A stretch of DNA of 64,000 nt, from the NCBI RefSeq assembly GCF_032854445.1, contig NC_088306.1:686501-750500 (forward strand), written 5' to 3'. The stretch comes from Liolophura sinensis. Taxonomy: Eukaryota > Mollusca > Polyplacophora > Chitonida > Chitonidae. Every line of letters starts with the position of its first letter. The first letter of the stretch is position 1. Below, one piece after another: positions 38,560-50,024 of this stretch. Below the pieces are notes generated by a model. The model ran no database searches, had not been told where the DNA came from, and saw nothing but the letters and a program-made list of their open reading frames with translations. The translations under genes were made by a program, and so were the position numbers.

Positions 38560-40340
38560 TAAAACTTTAAAATCTATGACTTGAATTTTTAAGCTATATA
38601 CTCTTCAGAGTACAGAAATACAATTTCATACAATTTAGCAAGCTATGATTTATAGTAACATTTAACAAATACTAACTCTTTTTTATTTTGAATTAAACTT
38701 TGTGTTACAAAAATTTTATTTTGTTACTATGATTTTTTCTTCAAAATACTCTTCCACATGTGATACATGATCAGATAATAAACACTGGAAATTTAATTTC
38801 TATTTTTTTTTTAACAGCCTGCATGTTTAACTCATAACAGTTCAATCTAAATTTCCATCATTAATCATATTGTGTGTGGAATGAAGATCTATGGGGAATT
38901 AGAAGTGTAACATCTATAACACACAGTACCCACAAGGACGGCTTCCCAGGATGACGACCTCTGATCTCTAACAATACTGGAACAAAAGGGGAATTCCCCA
39001 TTCTCAACTGTACATCTACATGTGTGTAGGCCAGCCTACAAAACAGCCACCTTAAACCTACCTCAGCGATGTACATGTACTATTATTTATGCCTGTATTA
39101 GCTAGTATTTATACCTGTGGGTGGGTGAGGGTCTCAGACACACCTGTAAGTTGCCCTGACAATAAACTTACGTATATTTGGTCACAATGGTAGTAGTCCC
39201 CTGATACAGGTCAGTTGGTATACATGCATAGTGAAACCTGGGTAGATCCTGATGTACATGCAGATGAAGGCAGGGGAGTATTACAGGCTGTGCTGGCAGT
39301 GGCTGTTCCATCAACTACATCAGGCCCCTCGTACACAAGGGCTAACTTTATGTACATGGACATAGTACATGTAAAAGTGACTGGGCTAAAAAAAGATGAA
39401 ATGTCTAAAGAAAGATAAAAGTTTGATGTGATGCGCTGCTAATTTTGAGAAAAATGATTTTAGGGGCCTGGTGAGCCATTTTAGAGTCAGCTGCTCATTA
39501 AAGCCATGTTTCCATTTATTCCTGTGCATTCACTGTACATGGGTGGAGTCAATCCCACTAGCTATTCAGGCATGTGTGAACTAGCTAACATAAATAACCC
39601 AAAATTTCACTGCCGAAAAATTGCACTGTTAGAGGTAAATAAATGTGTTTAAACATTACTTTTGATGATGAAACCGGCAAGGGGGCATATCAACCTACCA
39701 TTTAAGTATTAAAACCTCAAGACACCTTCCTATAAAGGTGAACAGAACACTCATAAACATACAAACTGACAGATTTTTACATGATTTACCATACGTGTGT
39801 GAGTGTCCAATTTCTGCTCCACTGACCTCTCCCCCACCCCCATTCCTACCCCTCTCATCACACCTATCTCTCTCCCCACTGTCACGCCCTAGGAGGTACA
39901 GACTACACTCTGTGACCACTTTTTACGCTAACTTGACATGGCTCACAGACATATCCCTCAACCAAACATCCCTGATGCCAAACAACAAAAGCTTCTCCTA
40001 GCACCCACAGAATTCATGCCTTACATTTACACGGCATGTGATCTTATTCATGATACAAGCACATGTGCACCTAGATCCTTGAATGTTATTGTAAGAGAAG
40101 CCCCCTGGCATGAAATAGTCTCATCCTGGATGCCTCTCATCTCAAGTCCCTAAACTCCAATGAAACATGTCCAAGCTGACAATTAGTCATGATGGCCATC
40201 ACCGGACATCTGTAACAGCCCAATACCCAGTTCTTTAGCCTTTCATTATTGTATTTCTACCTGAATTTTGGTGTTTAAAAATGAAGCACCTAAAAGTCAT
40301 AGTATTGATGCCAACACTTTGATCAGGAATTAGTCCAACT
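38560..40340. other. No recognised feature
   Basis: AT-rich, with a T-run at 38803-38812 and a CCCCCAC-rich tract near 39830-39850. Short open frames only. Confidence 0.45.
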
Positions 40341-40344
40341 TCAC

Positions 40345-40480
40345 CCAAATCTCCCGCCGAGTTCACCCAAATCCCCGCTGACTTCACCCAAATCTCCCGC
40401 CGAGTTCACCCAGATCCCCCGCCGACTTCACCCAAATCTCCGCTGACTTCACCCAAATCTCCCGCTGAGTTTACCCAAAT
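40345..40480. repeat. About 22-bp tandem repeat
   Basis: TTCACCCAAATCTCCCGCCG and variants, six or so units, immediately followed by a SINE fragment. Confidence 0.9.
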
Positions 40481-40545
40481 TTGATTATTTGATTGGTATT
40501 TTACACCGTACTCAAGAATATTCCAGTTGGCATATAAGGCGGACA
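40481..40545 (-). mobile_element. SINE 3'-end fragment
   Basis: TTTGATTGGTATTTTACACC and GTACTCAAGAATATTCCAGT. Only the tail-proximal part remains. Confidence 0.75.
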
Positions 40546-41655
40546 AACCAATCAGAATTAGGCAAAACGTGTCATCCAAAAAACTCCAGGCGTTATTAAG
40601 TACATTACATTTGGCTTATATAAATGAATAATCTGGGATTCTGACGTTTGAAATGTTCTGCAAATATCTACAATACATGATTGTCAGCTCAGCGGTTTCA
40701 CAAATTTACTGCACAGGAATTTCAGCAGATGAGCTGGCTGACAATAAAGCTTCAAAACCGTGAACACCTTCATCTGTTCAGAGCAAATACTCTAATTGTA
40801 GTACATCATAAAATATGTACTAAGAAAACAGAGTATGTGACACACACATATGAACATCAACAAGAATAACTTCTGATAACACCAGCATGTGTTTGCACCA
40901 CGATCAATAAACCCATCAAAACTACAACAAACACAACCAGACGAGGAAGTACAGTACATGCACCTGATCTCAACAACTGGTACAAGTGTATCCAAAAAAA
41001 TTAAAAGTAAGCAGGTCAAAGATCACATTTCAAGACAAAGTCTTCTTGTGTGAGACTACACATGGCCCTGGGCAGTAACTACAGCTGTGGCATATCACAC
41101 CTGTCAAGTCATCATATGAGGTTGCTTACTTGGAGGCATGTGTAACATGAACCAATAAGAGAGGGAATGAAACATTTCACCTATCAGTCAGTGGCATATC
41201 ACACCTGTGAAATCCTCATGTCATACATCTACATGCAGCTTAGTTTAAGGTTACGTGCTGAAGTTCAAAGGAAAGAATTAACAGGTGGCAAAATATTACA
41301 ACTTCTTTTCAGCATGGCAGTAAAAAAAACTGAATCCTAATCTTTGCACCACAAGAATATGCAAAATATCTACCGCCTACACTTCAACGCCTGTATCAAA
41401 GTCTCATTACTAATCAATACTCCTGCACAGCCCGTCCTGGTGACTTTCTACTGCACATGTACATGTAGGTTCACTTATCTGTACCAGTCAGTCCAGTTTT
41501 TCTGGGCCCCAATTCTCCCATCATTTAGACATTACCACCCCCAAACAAATAAACAAATATGCCACTTATAGTCCTACATGTACAAACATGTGATCATCTT
41601 AAGGTAATGTTATAAAGTTGGAACAAAACTCTCAACGACCACACCTACAGTGTGT
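40546..41655. other. No recognised feature
   Basis: Contains a short duplicated phrase (GTGGCATATCACACCTGT at about 41087 and 41192). No gene supported. Confidence 0.45.
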
Positions 41656-41659
41656 ATGA

Positions 41660-42012
41660 TGGCAGCCAGACCTCAGGCTACAGACAGACCTCATGGCTGC
41701 AGACAGACCTCATAGCTGCAGAGACCTCATGGCTGCAGAGAGACCTCATGGCTGCACAGAGACCTCATGGCTGCACAGAGACCTCAGGCTGCAGACAGAC
41801 CTCATGGCTGCACAGAGACCTCATGGCTGCAGAGAGACCCCAGGCTGCAGACAGACCTCATGGCTGCAGAGAGAGCTCATGGCTGCAGAGAGACCTCAGG
41901 CTGCAGACAGACCTCAGGCTGCAGAGAGACCTCATGGCTACAGAGAGACCTCATGGCTGCAGACAGACCTCATGGCTGCAGACAGATCTCATGGCTGCAG
42001 AGAAACCTCCTG
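41660..42012. repeat. About 21-bp tandem array with PstI-like CTGCAG
   Basis: Units of AGACCTCATGGCTGCAGAG and shorter AGACCTCAGGCTGCAGACA forms. Open in three plus-strand frames because of the period; not coding. Confidence 0.95.
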
Positions 42013-42648
42013 AGCCATGACCTCATAGTACAAATTCATCAGGGCCCTAAACATAAACCTAGACCAGCGCATGTAGGTACATATTTCTTTTTTTTGGTTG
42101 ATGATCTTAAAACTGTACATTCCTCTATGCACCCAAGTCTTGATTAACAAGACAGAAGACTGACTCATCAGTTGTCTATACATTTAGGTTAGAGATCTGA
42201 GCACTACTGAATAAGCATGTAGCTCTGTAACTCAACATGTAACTCTCAAAGTATTTTTTCCATGCCATAAAATGACTGGAGCGCAATGTACAGGTACCTT
42301 TACAAATGGCAATCTATACAAAGCAATGCTATCTTCTTACAAGACTAAACCATTACGTCAACTCCACATATTTTATACATACATGTGTGACAGCTACCAA
42401 TGGGTAGTACAATATCAAAGCTTATCACATTACATGTACTGTTTAATGACAGCTATTGAATTCGTCTCCATGTTTGTTAATAGTGACTGTAAGTAAACAC
42501 ACAAACGCCGTACAAATTCCGTACTCCTAAATTTAATTCCAAAAGACTAAAAATTCTTCACAACAATTCATACCGCATTTCTACCAGTACCGCATTGTAT
42601 CTACCATTTCTACAACATGCCGCATTCCTTTCCATATCAATAAAGTGG

Positions 42649-42783
42649 GAAGGTCTGGCAACAACAAGGGGATGGTCTTGGGTTTCCCCGGGCTCTGCTC
42701 GGTTTCCTCATACCATAATGGGAGGGATGGGATGTCCTATCAGGGAGATATCCTTGAGTATGGCATATAGCAGTAGCAATAAA
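42649..42783 (+). mobile_element. Diverged SINE fragment
   Basis: GGTTTCCCCGGGCTCTGCTC, TACCATAATGGGAGGG and TCCTTGAGTATGGC resemble the SINE body; the tail is decayed. Confidence 0.75.
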
Positions 42784-43625
42784 TACTACATGTGAATGAA
42801 GTATAAAAATATTTATTACCAAATAATTGGTCAATCACAATGTTTAGAACAACAAGTTGGTAACATATGTGTTCATTTTTAATGAAGACTTTATCTTTTT
42901 TATTGTAATCAATATCAAAATTTCTAAAAATTATTCAAATAATAACAGTTCATGAACTCAACACCAAGTTCTTTACGATATTAATACTGGGGGTCGCTGA
43001 ACTAGAGATTGTTCATCCTGACATCCTTGACAACCCTGGAGTTCCATTTTGTACATGAATCCAGGCCAGTCACGGATCAGTGACCACTGGAAGTAAGGCA
43101 GGTGGGGGAATCAATTAAAGACGTGGGGCGTCACCTTACAGAATTCAAACCTCCATAAAAAGACACTGGCATATATAAACAGTAATGTCTCTTATGCTCA
43201 GGCTTGTAAGTGTACACTTGAATTTGTGTGCCCAGTGATAGCGCAGGATTGCAAAGGAAGTCATTCCTGACGGTGCTTGCAGCCAGAGTAGCCTCTCACA
43301 ATGATGGTCTCAACTTCAAGCCTATCACTTCCACATGTAAACAGATATTTTGCATTAGAAAACTGATACCATTCCAGCCGACGTTTGTTTTATCATCCTG
43401 TTCAGATGGCTGTAATAGTCAGGCTGTACATGTACAATGTACTTTGTGGTCTCCAAAACATTACTGACATCACCCTCATGGTTACCCATACAAAGCCATA
43501 CGGGGACATATCTACAGCCATTTTAGTTCTGGAAAACATTTGGCCTCCCAAAATGACATGACTGAAGGGTGGCCAAAATAAACGAGCTGTATTAAACTAA
43601 GAAGTACACTCAACAAAATATGGTT
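42784..43625. other. No recognised feature
   Basis: Plain AT-rich sequence without supported genes. Confidence 0.45.
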
Positions 43626-43627
43626 TA

Positions 43628-43705
43628 ATATTTGGTTGGTGTTTTGCGCTATGCTCAAGAATATTTCACTTAATCGATGGTGGCCCGCATCACGATGAGA
43701 GGACA
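43628..43705 (-). mobile_element. SINE fragment
   Basis: TTGGTTGGTGTTTTGCGCTA, CTCAAGAATATTTCACTTAA. Tail-proximal part only. Confidence 0.75.
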
Positions 43706-43785
43706 AGTATAGGGTAAAAGTGTGTTCTTGTTTACAAAAATCTTGAGCTCTAATACATATTAAAGCATTCAAAATTTTAAAAATC

Positions 43786-43998
43786 TTACCCTAATCCTTC
43801 TAATTTTTTGGACACCTGGTCTGCTCTTTTTAGCCAATATACCGGTTATTGTAGCTGGGATATTTAGTTACTTTTTTCACATGGTCAATCCATCCAATCT
43901 TCTTATATTTACTTTTCTCACAAACTGTAAGAGAAATGAAATTCTTTGCCTTTAATTACCAATATGTGTCCAAAAAAATTGGAAGAATTAGAGTGATC
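43786..43998 (+). mobile_element. MITE with clear terminal inverted repeats
   Basis: Starts CCCTAATCCTTCTAATTTTT and TTGGACAC; ends GTGTCCAAAAAAATTGGAAG and AATTAGAG, giving inverted ends of about 27 bp with a few mismatches. Length about 213 bp, no transposase. Internal stops here show that the open frame seen in related copies is not conserved. Confidence 0.85.
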
Positions 43999-46550
43999 TG
44001 CATTAATCCCTGTCCAGTGTCAAGCTTACATATTAGACTTGTGAGAGGATTCAAGGTCTTGTACCCACTGATGTCACCGATAATCACTGTTTCACCACAC
44101 AGGTAAGATGAAAAAGCCTTACCTGTCGTTAGCTGGGTTTTTTTCCAGCCATTATACTTTGCGACTATATATACCTGTGAGAAACTACAACTACACGTAC
44201 ATGTATGTTACCACAGCTTTTTAAAAACTGTACGTCTTTTCAGGTGTGATAAACCATACGTCTTACACACTGTGATCAACTAATTATAAATTACAGGTGA
44301 CATTCGATAACACCCATTTTATACCAGTAGAGGTAACTACAGTATGCCATTTTCAAACCCTAGAAACAGGTGTACTGTAGGTATTGGTGTTAACAACAAA
44401 ATAAATGAAAGTTACCACAGGGATCCACTCTGGAGTGATCCCTGCAAAGAAAAAAAAGGCAAAGATTTAAAAATCAATGCAAACCTGAAGCAGCTTTTGA
44501 TGAACCCCGGCTTTCTTTCTTGTCACACACCAGCAGACTAAGGTTTCAGACCACAGGCGTATACCTGAAGTTTGAACACCTGTCTACATGTACATGTAGG
44601 TTACATCAGGTTTTGGTCCCTAGACATTACCTAATCAAACAGTCTTCAGCTCATAGGTAAAAACAAAGGTCATCCGAGTCTACAGGTGACATCAAACCCC
44701 TGTCTGATAAGGAGATTCCCACCAGACCAGCATGACATCTAAGTAGGCGCTGTGAAATGCACCGCTGTTTGGTTACCACAAAGGTTACACCTTTACAGCT
44801 GACTGACGAACAGGACATCGCAAGCATTCTCACCTTGTAAAGCTGTGTGCAGTGCTAGTCAGGCCTTTCCAAATTTTCAACTATGGTTTTACTTGTATAT
44901 GTAGAAATACAGGTGATCTTTTCAGGGCTTTTTTTTTTTTTTTTTGACTTTTTGACATCTACACTTGGAAACAAGGTTGCCTTATCATTAGCACACTTGT
45001 AACCGACCTGTAACATCTGTAACATGCGACTGGATTATCACTAACTTTGTAACAGGCTTCTAGCACACCACTGACCCACCAATAGCGCATAAGCAGCAGG
45101 CTTGTAGCCTGCTACTGGCTTACCACTAGTCAAGTAGCACACTGGTGCTAACAGGCTTTCACCCTGCTAATGGCGTACCACTGGTGAACTGGCACACTTG
45201 TACCAGGCTTCCAGCATGCTACTGATTTACCACTACTTGTCACCTACATGCAGACAGCATACACTATTGTTCACCACTTGGCCCCAGTTGCGTGTATCTT
45301 TTTAATACTGGTCTGTCTTTCTCTATCTCTAGCCTGCCTGGTACTGCCCAAACACTTCTAAGAAATGGATTAGCAGCCATAACCTAGTGACATACTTGTT
45401 ATATCTCTACTGGAGTAACATTATCTAAACCTTGTTCACCTTGCAACTGTAGTCTTATGGCTTAGTACTAAGATCAGTATAAAATAGCACATAAATATTC
45501 CCTATAACCATGTAGCAAATTTCTTAATTGTGTCACTACAAAACATTTTTTTTTTTCACTAATCTGTCCAAGTAAAGCTAAAAATGTCAAAGTCCATACA
45601 CCACATACACCCAAACAAACCCTTGACAAAATCTGTAAAAAATACTGAATCATCAAAAGGGTTGTCGGATTCAGTTAAACACAATGTCCTAATCTACCAA
45701 ATTTGTGATTTGCTAGCCTTGATCAGTCGGCCAGGAATTCCAGATCCAAAATTCTTCCCGTCTACGAATCAACTTCACTTCCGACCAGACGGTGATAACT
45801 AAACTTAACATGCAAGTAAGCATGAAAGAGAAACTAAACTGATTTTTTGGAGTTAATTTACATTCCACACAAAGGGTATTTTCATTGGTTAAATCAGACA
45901 GCCATCTTTGATCAGCATGTCACCAAAGCCAATAAAAAAACAACTTATAGTTTTAACCATGTTAAAGTTATTATCCCATACCTTTCAATAATGTGCTTTT
46001 CTGCTTCCTGTAATCAAACTTAAAAAAGAACTCATACAAACTACCATAGAGACATTCATAGCACAACTTGAGTCTGTTCACAGTTCGTTCATTTTTTTCA
46101 TGGCTGTCAATCATCAAACTTTTCGAGCACTAAAGCACTTTTTATGTGGGATTTATGCATACAATTATTATGAAAACCACGCTAAAAATAATTTGTCTCT
46201 TTCACTGCAGATGCAAGCTTCATAAAACTTCATAAAACCCTTCACTAAACTGTGCCAATTATTTCTCTACAATATATACATGTAGTTCTCTCAGCAGGTT
46301 TCCACATGTTGGTTGAAGAGGTGGTTGAAAAAACATTTGGAGTAGTCAGTTTTGTTTAATATTTAGGTGTGCGTCAGTGATGTACTTATTTGGGCTCCAA
46401 GAAAATGTGACTAGTAAATTTATATCCCACGAAGCCAAATTCGGTATCACATAGGTCACTGCTCATGTTAAACACAAACATTTGAAGCAGTGCCTATACA
46501 CATTTTGTGACATGACACAGCCTGACAAACTCTTCCATCATGATAGTACA
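43999..46550. other. Mostly featureless; degenerate repeat near 45010-45245
   Basis: Between 45010 and 45245 phrases such as AGCACACTGGTGCTAACAGG and GGCTTNNAGCNTGCTACTG recur loosely, an old decayed tandem repeat. The rest shows no supported gene. Confidence 0.45.
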
Positions 46551-46552
46551 AC

Positions 46553-46832
46553 TATAACACTTGTATACAGGCTACATCCATATAACACGTGTATAAAGGC
46601 TACATCTATATAACACGTGTATAAAGGCTACAACTATATAACATGCGTATAAAGGCTACATCTATATAACACGCGTATAAAAGCTACATCTATATAACAC
46701 TTGTATAAAGCCTACATCTATATGACACTTGTGTAAAGGCTACATCTATATAACACTTGTATAAAGCCTACATCTATATGACACTTGTGTAAAGGCTACA
46801 TCTATATAACACTTGTATAAAGGCTACAGCCC
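46553..46832. repeat. About 28-bp tandem array, about 10 units
   Basis: TATAACACTTGTATAAAGGC followed by TACATCTA, with variants ACGTGT, ATGCGT and ACGCGT. Confidence 0.93.
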
Positions 46833-46849
46833 TGATCCATTTACCCTAA

Positions 46850-47075
46850 TTTCCAACATTTTCGTACATGAACGATCAACTTCCAGTGCAACTTACGCAC
46901 ATCTTTAATTTGATTTTGGAGGCAAAACTACATTGGTTGGATTAGCCAATTTCAGTGCTTCACAAAAAGTATAATTTCATCGGTCAACACGGAATAATGC
47001 CTTAACAATAAGACTGAATAAACACCTTGTAAATCATGTGGGGTGGTGGAAGGTGGAAGAATTACAGAACACGTA
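46850..47075 (+). repeat. Dispersed repeat family A, copy 2
   Basis: CAACATTTTCGTACATGAAC, CTACATTGGTTGGATTAGCC, GAATAAACACCTTG. Same orientation as copies 1, 3 and 4. Confidence 0.82.
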
Positions 47076-48060
47076 AAGGACAGACTCAGGCAGCCTGTAC
47101 CTATAACCACTGACCCACTTGTCACAGATGACCACTGACCTCTGCACACCTAGGCGTCAATTTCATCTTCAAACAGGTCACCAGATTAACACATACACTG
47201 TAATCCAGGTTAATCCTTCAGACACTGGATTAACCCCTGACCCTATGTAATACATACTGAATACCCTGTTGGACAGCATATTTCTGATCATCAAGCCTAA
47301 GGCAAACATAAAAAAATACATTATAAAACATTAATTATTTGAATTTTTCTTCAAACTTCTCTCCACATACATGTATATTTTAATTTAGCACTGCAAAATG
47401 TATGTGTAGAGAAAATAAAAAAGGAAAATAAACAGCAGCTTTAAGAAAGAAGTTCAGAGAAGTAGATCTCTTCTAACTTTGTTCAAAAATGGCGTCATCT
47501 TAGCTATGTATACTCGATACCCGTACAGTGCCACAATAGCCTCTGATTTAAAGGAAATTGAAAAGTCCCAGACAAAATTAGATAACAGCTATGCCAGAGA
47601 TTTTCGGCCGAAAATCCATATTTGCTAATCAAATCCAATTTTCTGTATTTACCAAAAATAGCTTAAGTTAATAACTTTCAATAAAATTTTCAGACTTGTA
47701 CATGTGCCAGTTACAGTTTTCAAATGCTTCTTAAAGTTTGGAAAGGTTATACATGCACTGCGACTCGCTCACATTTTCGGAGCTTCTGGCCAACTTTGAA
47801 CAGTAACACATGCACAGACAATGACGATATATATTGTGATAGGTGAATATTCACGCTATTCTTAACTTACAGCAAGCATTTTACTGGAGTAGTGCTGATT
47901 TTTCCCCCAAAAATCTCCAGTATAACCTCTTTAATTAGGTATATAAACAGTGAAATAAATCTTTTTTTTTTCCAGAGGGTTTATTTTCACCGATGACGTA
48001 CCTCTCTACACTGTAATGTGTACATGAATCTATCCATCTGTAAATATGATGTACACAAAT
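47076..48060. other. No recognised feature
   Basis: No repeat or gene recognised apart from short A/T runs. Confidence 0.45.
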
Positions 48061-48062
48061 TT

Positions 48063-48273
48063 TTCAACATTTTCGTATATGAAAGAGCAACTTCCAGTGC
48101 AATTTATGCTCATTGTTTATCTGATTTTGGAGCCAAAACTACATTGGTTGGATTGGCCAGTTTCAGGGCTTCACAAAAGGCATAATCTTATGAGTCTACA
48201 CAGAATAATGCCCTCAAAATATGCTTGAATAAACACCTTGCAAACATGCGAAAAGCTTGAAGATTTACAGTCA
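48063..48273 (+). repeat. Dispersed repeat family A, copy 3
   Basis: CAACATTTTCGTATATGAAA, CTACATTGGTTGGATTGGCC, AATATGCTTGAATAAACACC. The closest copy to copy 2. Confidence 0.85.
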
Positions 48274-48844
48274 ATGTATCCTGAACTAAACTTGTCAATT
48301 ACATAATTTGATATAACCATATAGGCTACAGTTGTAAGAGAGATAAATTGTCATTTTTATCAGTTAATACAAATTCAATTATCATTAATAATAAACAAGC
48401 TTCTGACTCTGAATCAGCATAGTGTAGTTTCTGATATGACAAGAGCTAGGTTATAATTAAAGCATTACATCATTAAAGTCTACAACCTACATGTACATGC
48501 ACTGTGTGGGAATTTGTCAGGAATTGCTTGTAATGTTATGTTCAGACCAATGTTCAACACACATGGACTGTAATATTTATCTGCATATTTTAGGTGCTAT
48601 ACTGCAGAAATCAGCTATCACCTAAACAGATGGCCTGCTAGGATTTCATGGTATTCTACACTACTCTGCCTATTATCATGGCTCTCCCCTTAGATGGACA
48701 GTAACTCTCAATTTTATTTTATTTAGATATCATTTCCCAGTTTTCAGCGGAGAAAACATTTCATATGTCAGGTATCAGTGGCAAAGAACAGGAATCACTG
48801 CATCTGATCAGTAAGTGTTAGTTGAATAATCTACTGACATTTAC

Positions 48845-49010
48845 TTTTTATTTCGTTGATTGTTATTTTACACCCTACCCAAGAACTGAATTGTTTTTAC
48901 TTGGTGGACAGTTTGATGGGTGAAGAAAACCAGAGTACTGGCATATAAAGCCCCTGGTCCTTTGGCAAGTTAATGAAGAACTTTCCCACATGTAACATAC
49001 AGTCTGGTAC
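48845..49010 (-). repeat. Dispersed repeat family D, copy 1
   Basis: On the minus strand TGGGAAAGTTCTTCATTAAC then TTGCCAAAGGACCAGG, matched at 54640-54670 on the plus strand. Confidence 0.6.
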
Positions 49011-49879
49011 AGATGTGTACACCACACTGATGGGCATGCTTGGTCTTCAAGGAATGTTAGACTGTACTGCCATGTGCAAATGCTTTTTACTGTCACGAAG
49101 GCCCACACAAGCTGTGACAGCAAGAGAACCTACAACTTCCTAACTTCTCTGTCCAGGGCTTATCTCCTGTCATGAGTCAGCACTGTATGAACAGAAGTGG
49201 GATCAGGACAGGTAATTTTATTGGTTAAGGAATTTTGTAGACTGCAGTGATAGCCACACCTTGTCCAGTTTTAACAATCAATTGTTAACATTCAGGCCTC
49301 ACTGAAATCTCCCAACAACAATGCCCAAAACAATGGCGTCATATAATTTATTGTGAATCATTGAATCAACAATCTAAAAACACTAGACGTGATTGTAGTA
49401 CATTTTCGCGGTGCTGAGACATTGCCAGCAAGTCTAGCTTTCTTAATCCATATGGCTTTAGCATAAATAAATAAATAAACAAACAAATAAATAAATATAA
49501 GACAATGATTTAAATGCCATTGTTTCTCTGGTCTTCTGTGAATACCAATTAAATTATACTTTCTATAAATGCACCTACCTTAACTGAAAGACTACTCTAT
49601 GTGCCAGCCTGATCTTGGCAGGCTATGGGCCCATAAATCTAACACTGATTACCATTATAACTGCCTGACAATCACAAGGTGTGTTTTCAGATAAAGTCGA
49701 GTACTGTGAATTACTGTAGATCTAAACAGCTAAATCAATAACTGCTATTAACTCATCAAGGTTCATGAAAAGTAAAATCGATTTTTATTCCGGCCTGCAA
49801 TCGTGGTAATTATGAAACTTCGCCCCAAGGTGACAAACGGATGCACTGTCTGATAGATGATATGATATTGCATTTGTAA
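49011..49879. other. No recognised feature; (AAAT)n run near 49467-49496
   Basis: AT-rich sequence upstream of the SPFH-like gene, with an AAAT/AAAC simple repeat. Confidence 0.45.
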
Positions 49880-50003
49880 TGTAGCATTCCGAAGATGACT
49901 TCATTCATTACTTCTTTGTGAACACAGTTCATTCAATGATCGCTGACAGAACAAGCCTACATATTTCACGATGATCATCAATCTCATTGGCCTAAAATCT
50001 AAA
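49880..50003 (+). promoter_or_regulatory. Candidate 5' UTR/promoter of the SPFH-like gene
   Basis: Immediately upstream of the proposed ATG. An inverted CCAAT box (ATTGG) lies at about 49986-49990. The start codon itself sits in AAAATGGCGGAC, which resembles the YY1-type element often found at housekeeping gene starts. No TATA box at a usual distance. Inference from motifs only. Confidence 0.35.
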
Positions 50004-50024
50004 ATGGCGGACGGGTCTTTTAAA
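50004..50024 (+). CDS. SPFH-like exon 1 (seven codons, MADGSFK)
   Basis: ATG at 50004 in strong context (AAAATGGCGG), 21 nt, then donor GTGAGT. Phase 0 and in frame with exon 2. Had translation begun at the internal ATG in exon 2 (52083), the protein would lose 11 residues; this start is preferred because the donor and frame both fit. Confidence 0.65.

Noticed and set aside
41652-42147. Three overlapping plus-strand frames of 106-126 codons
   Set aside because: All are readings of the 21-bp CTGCAG array.
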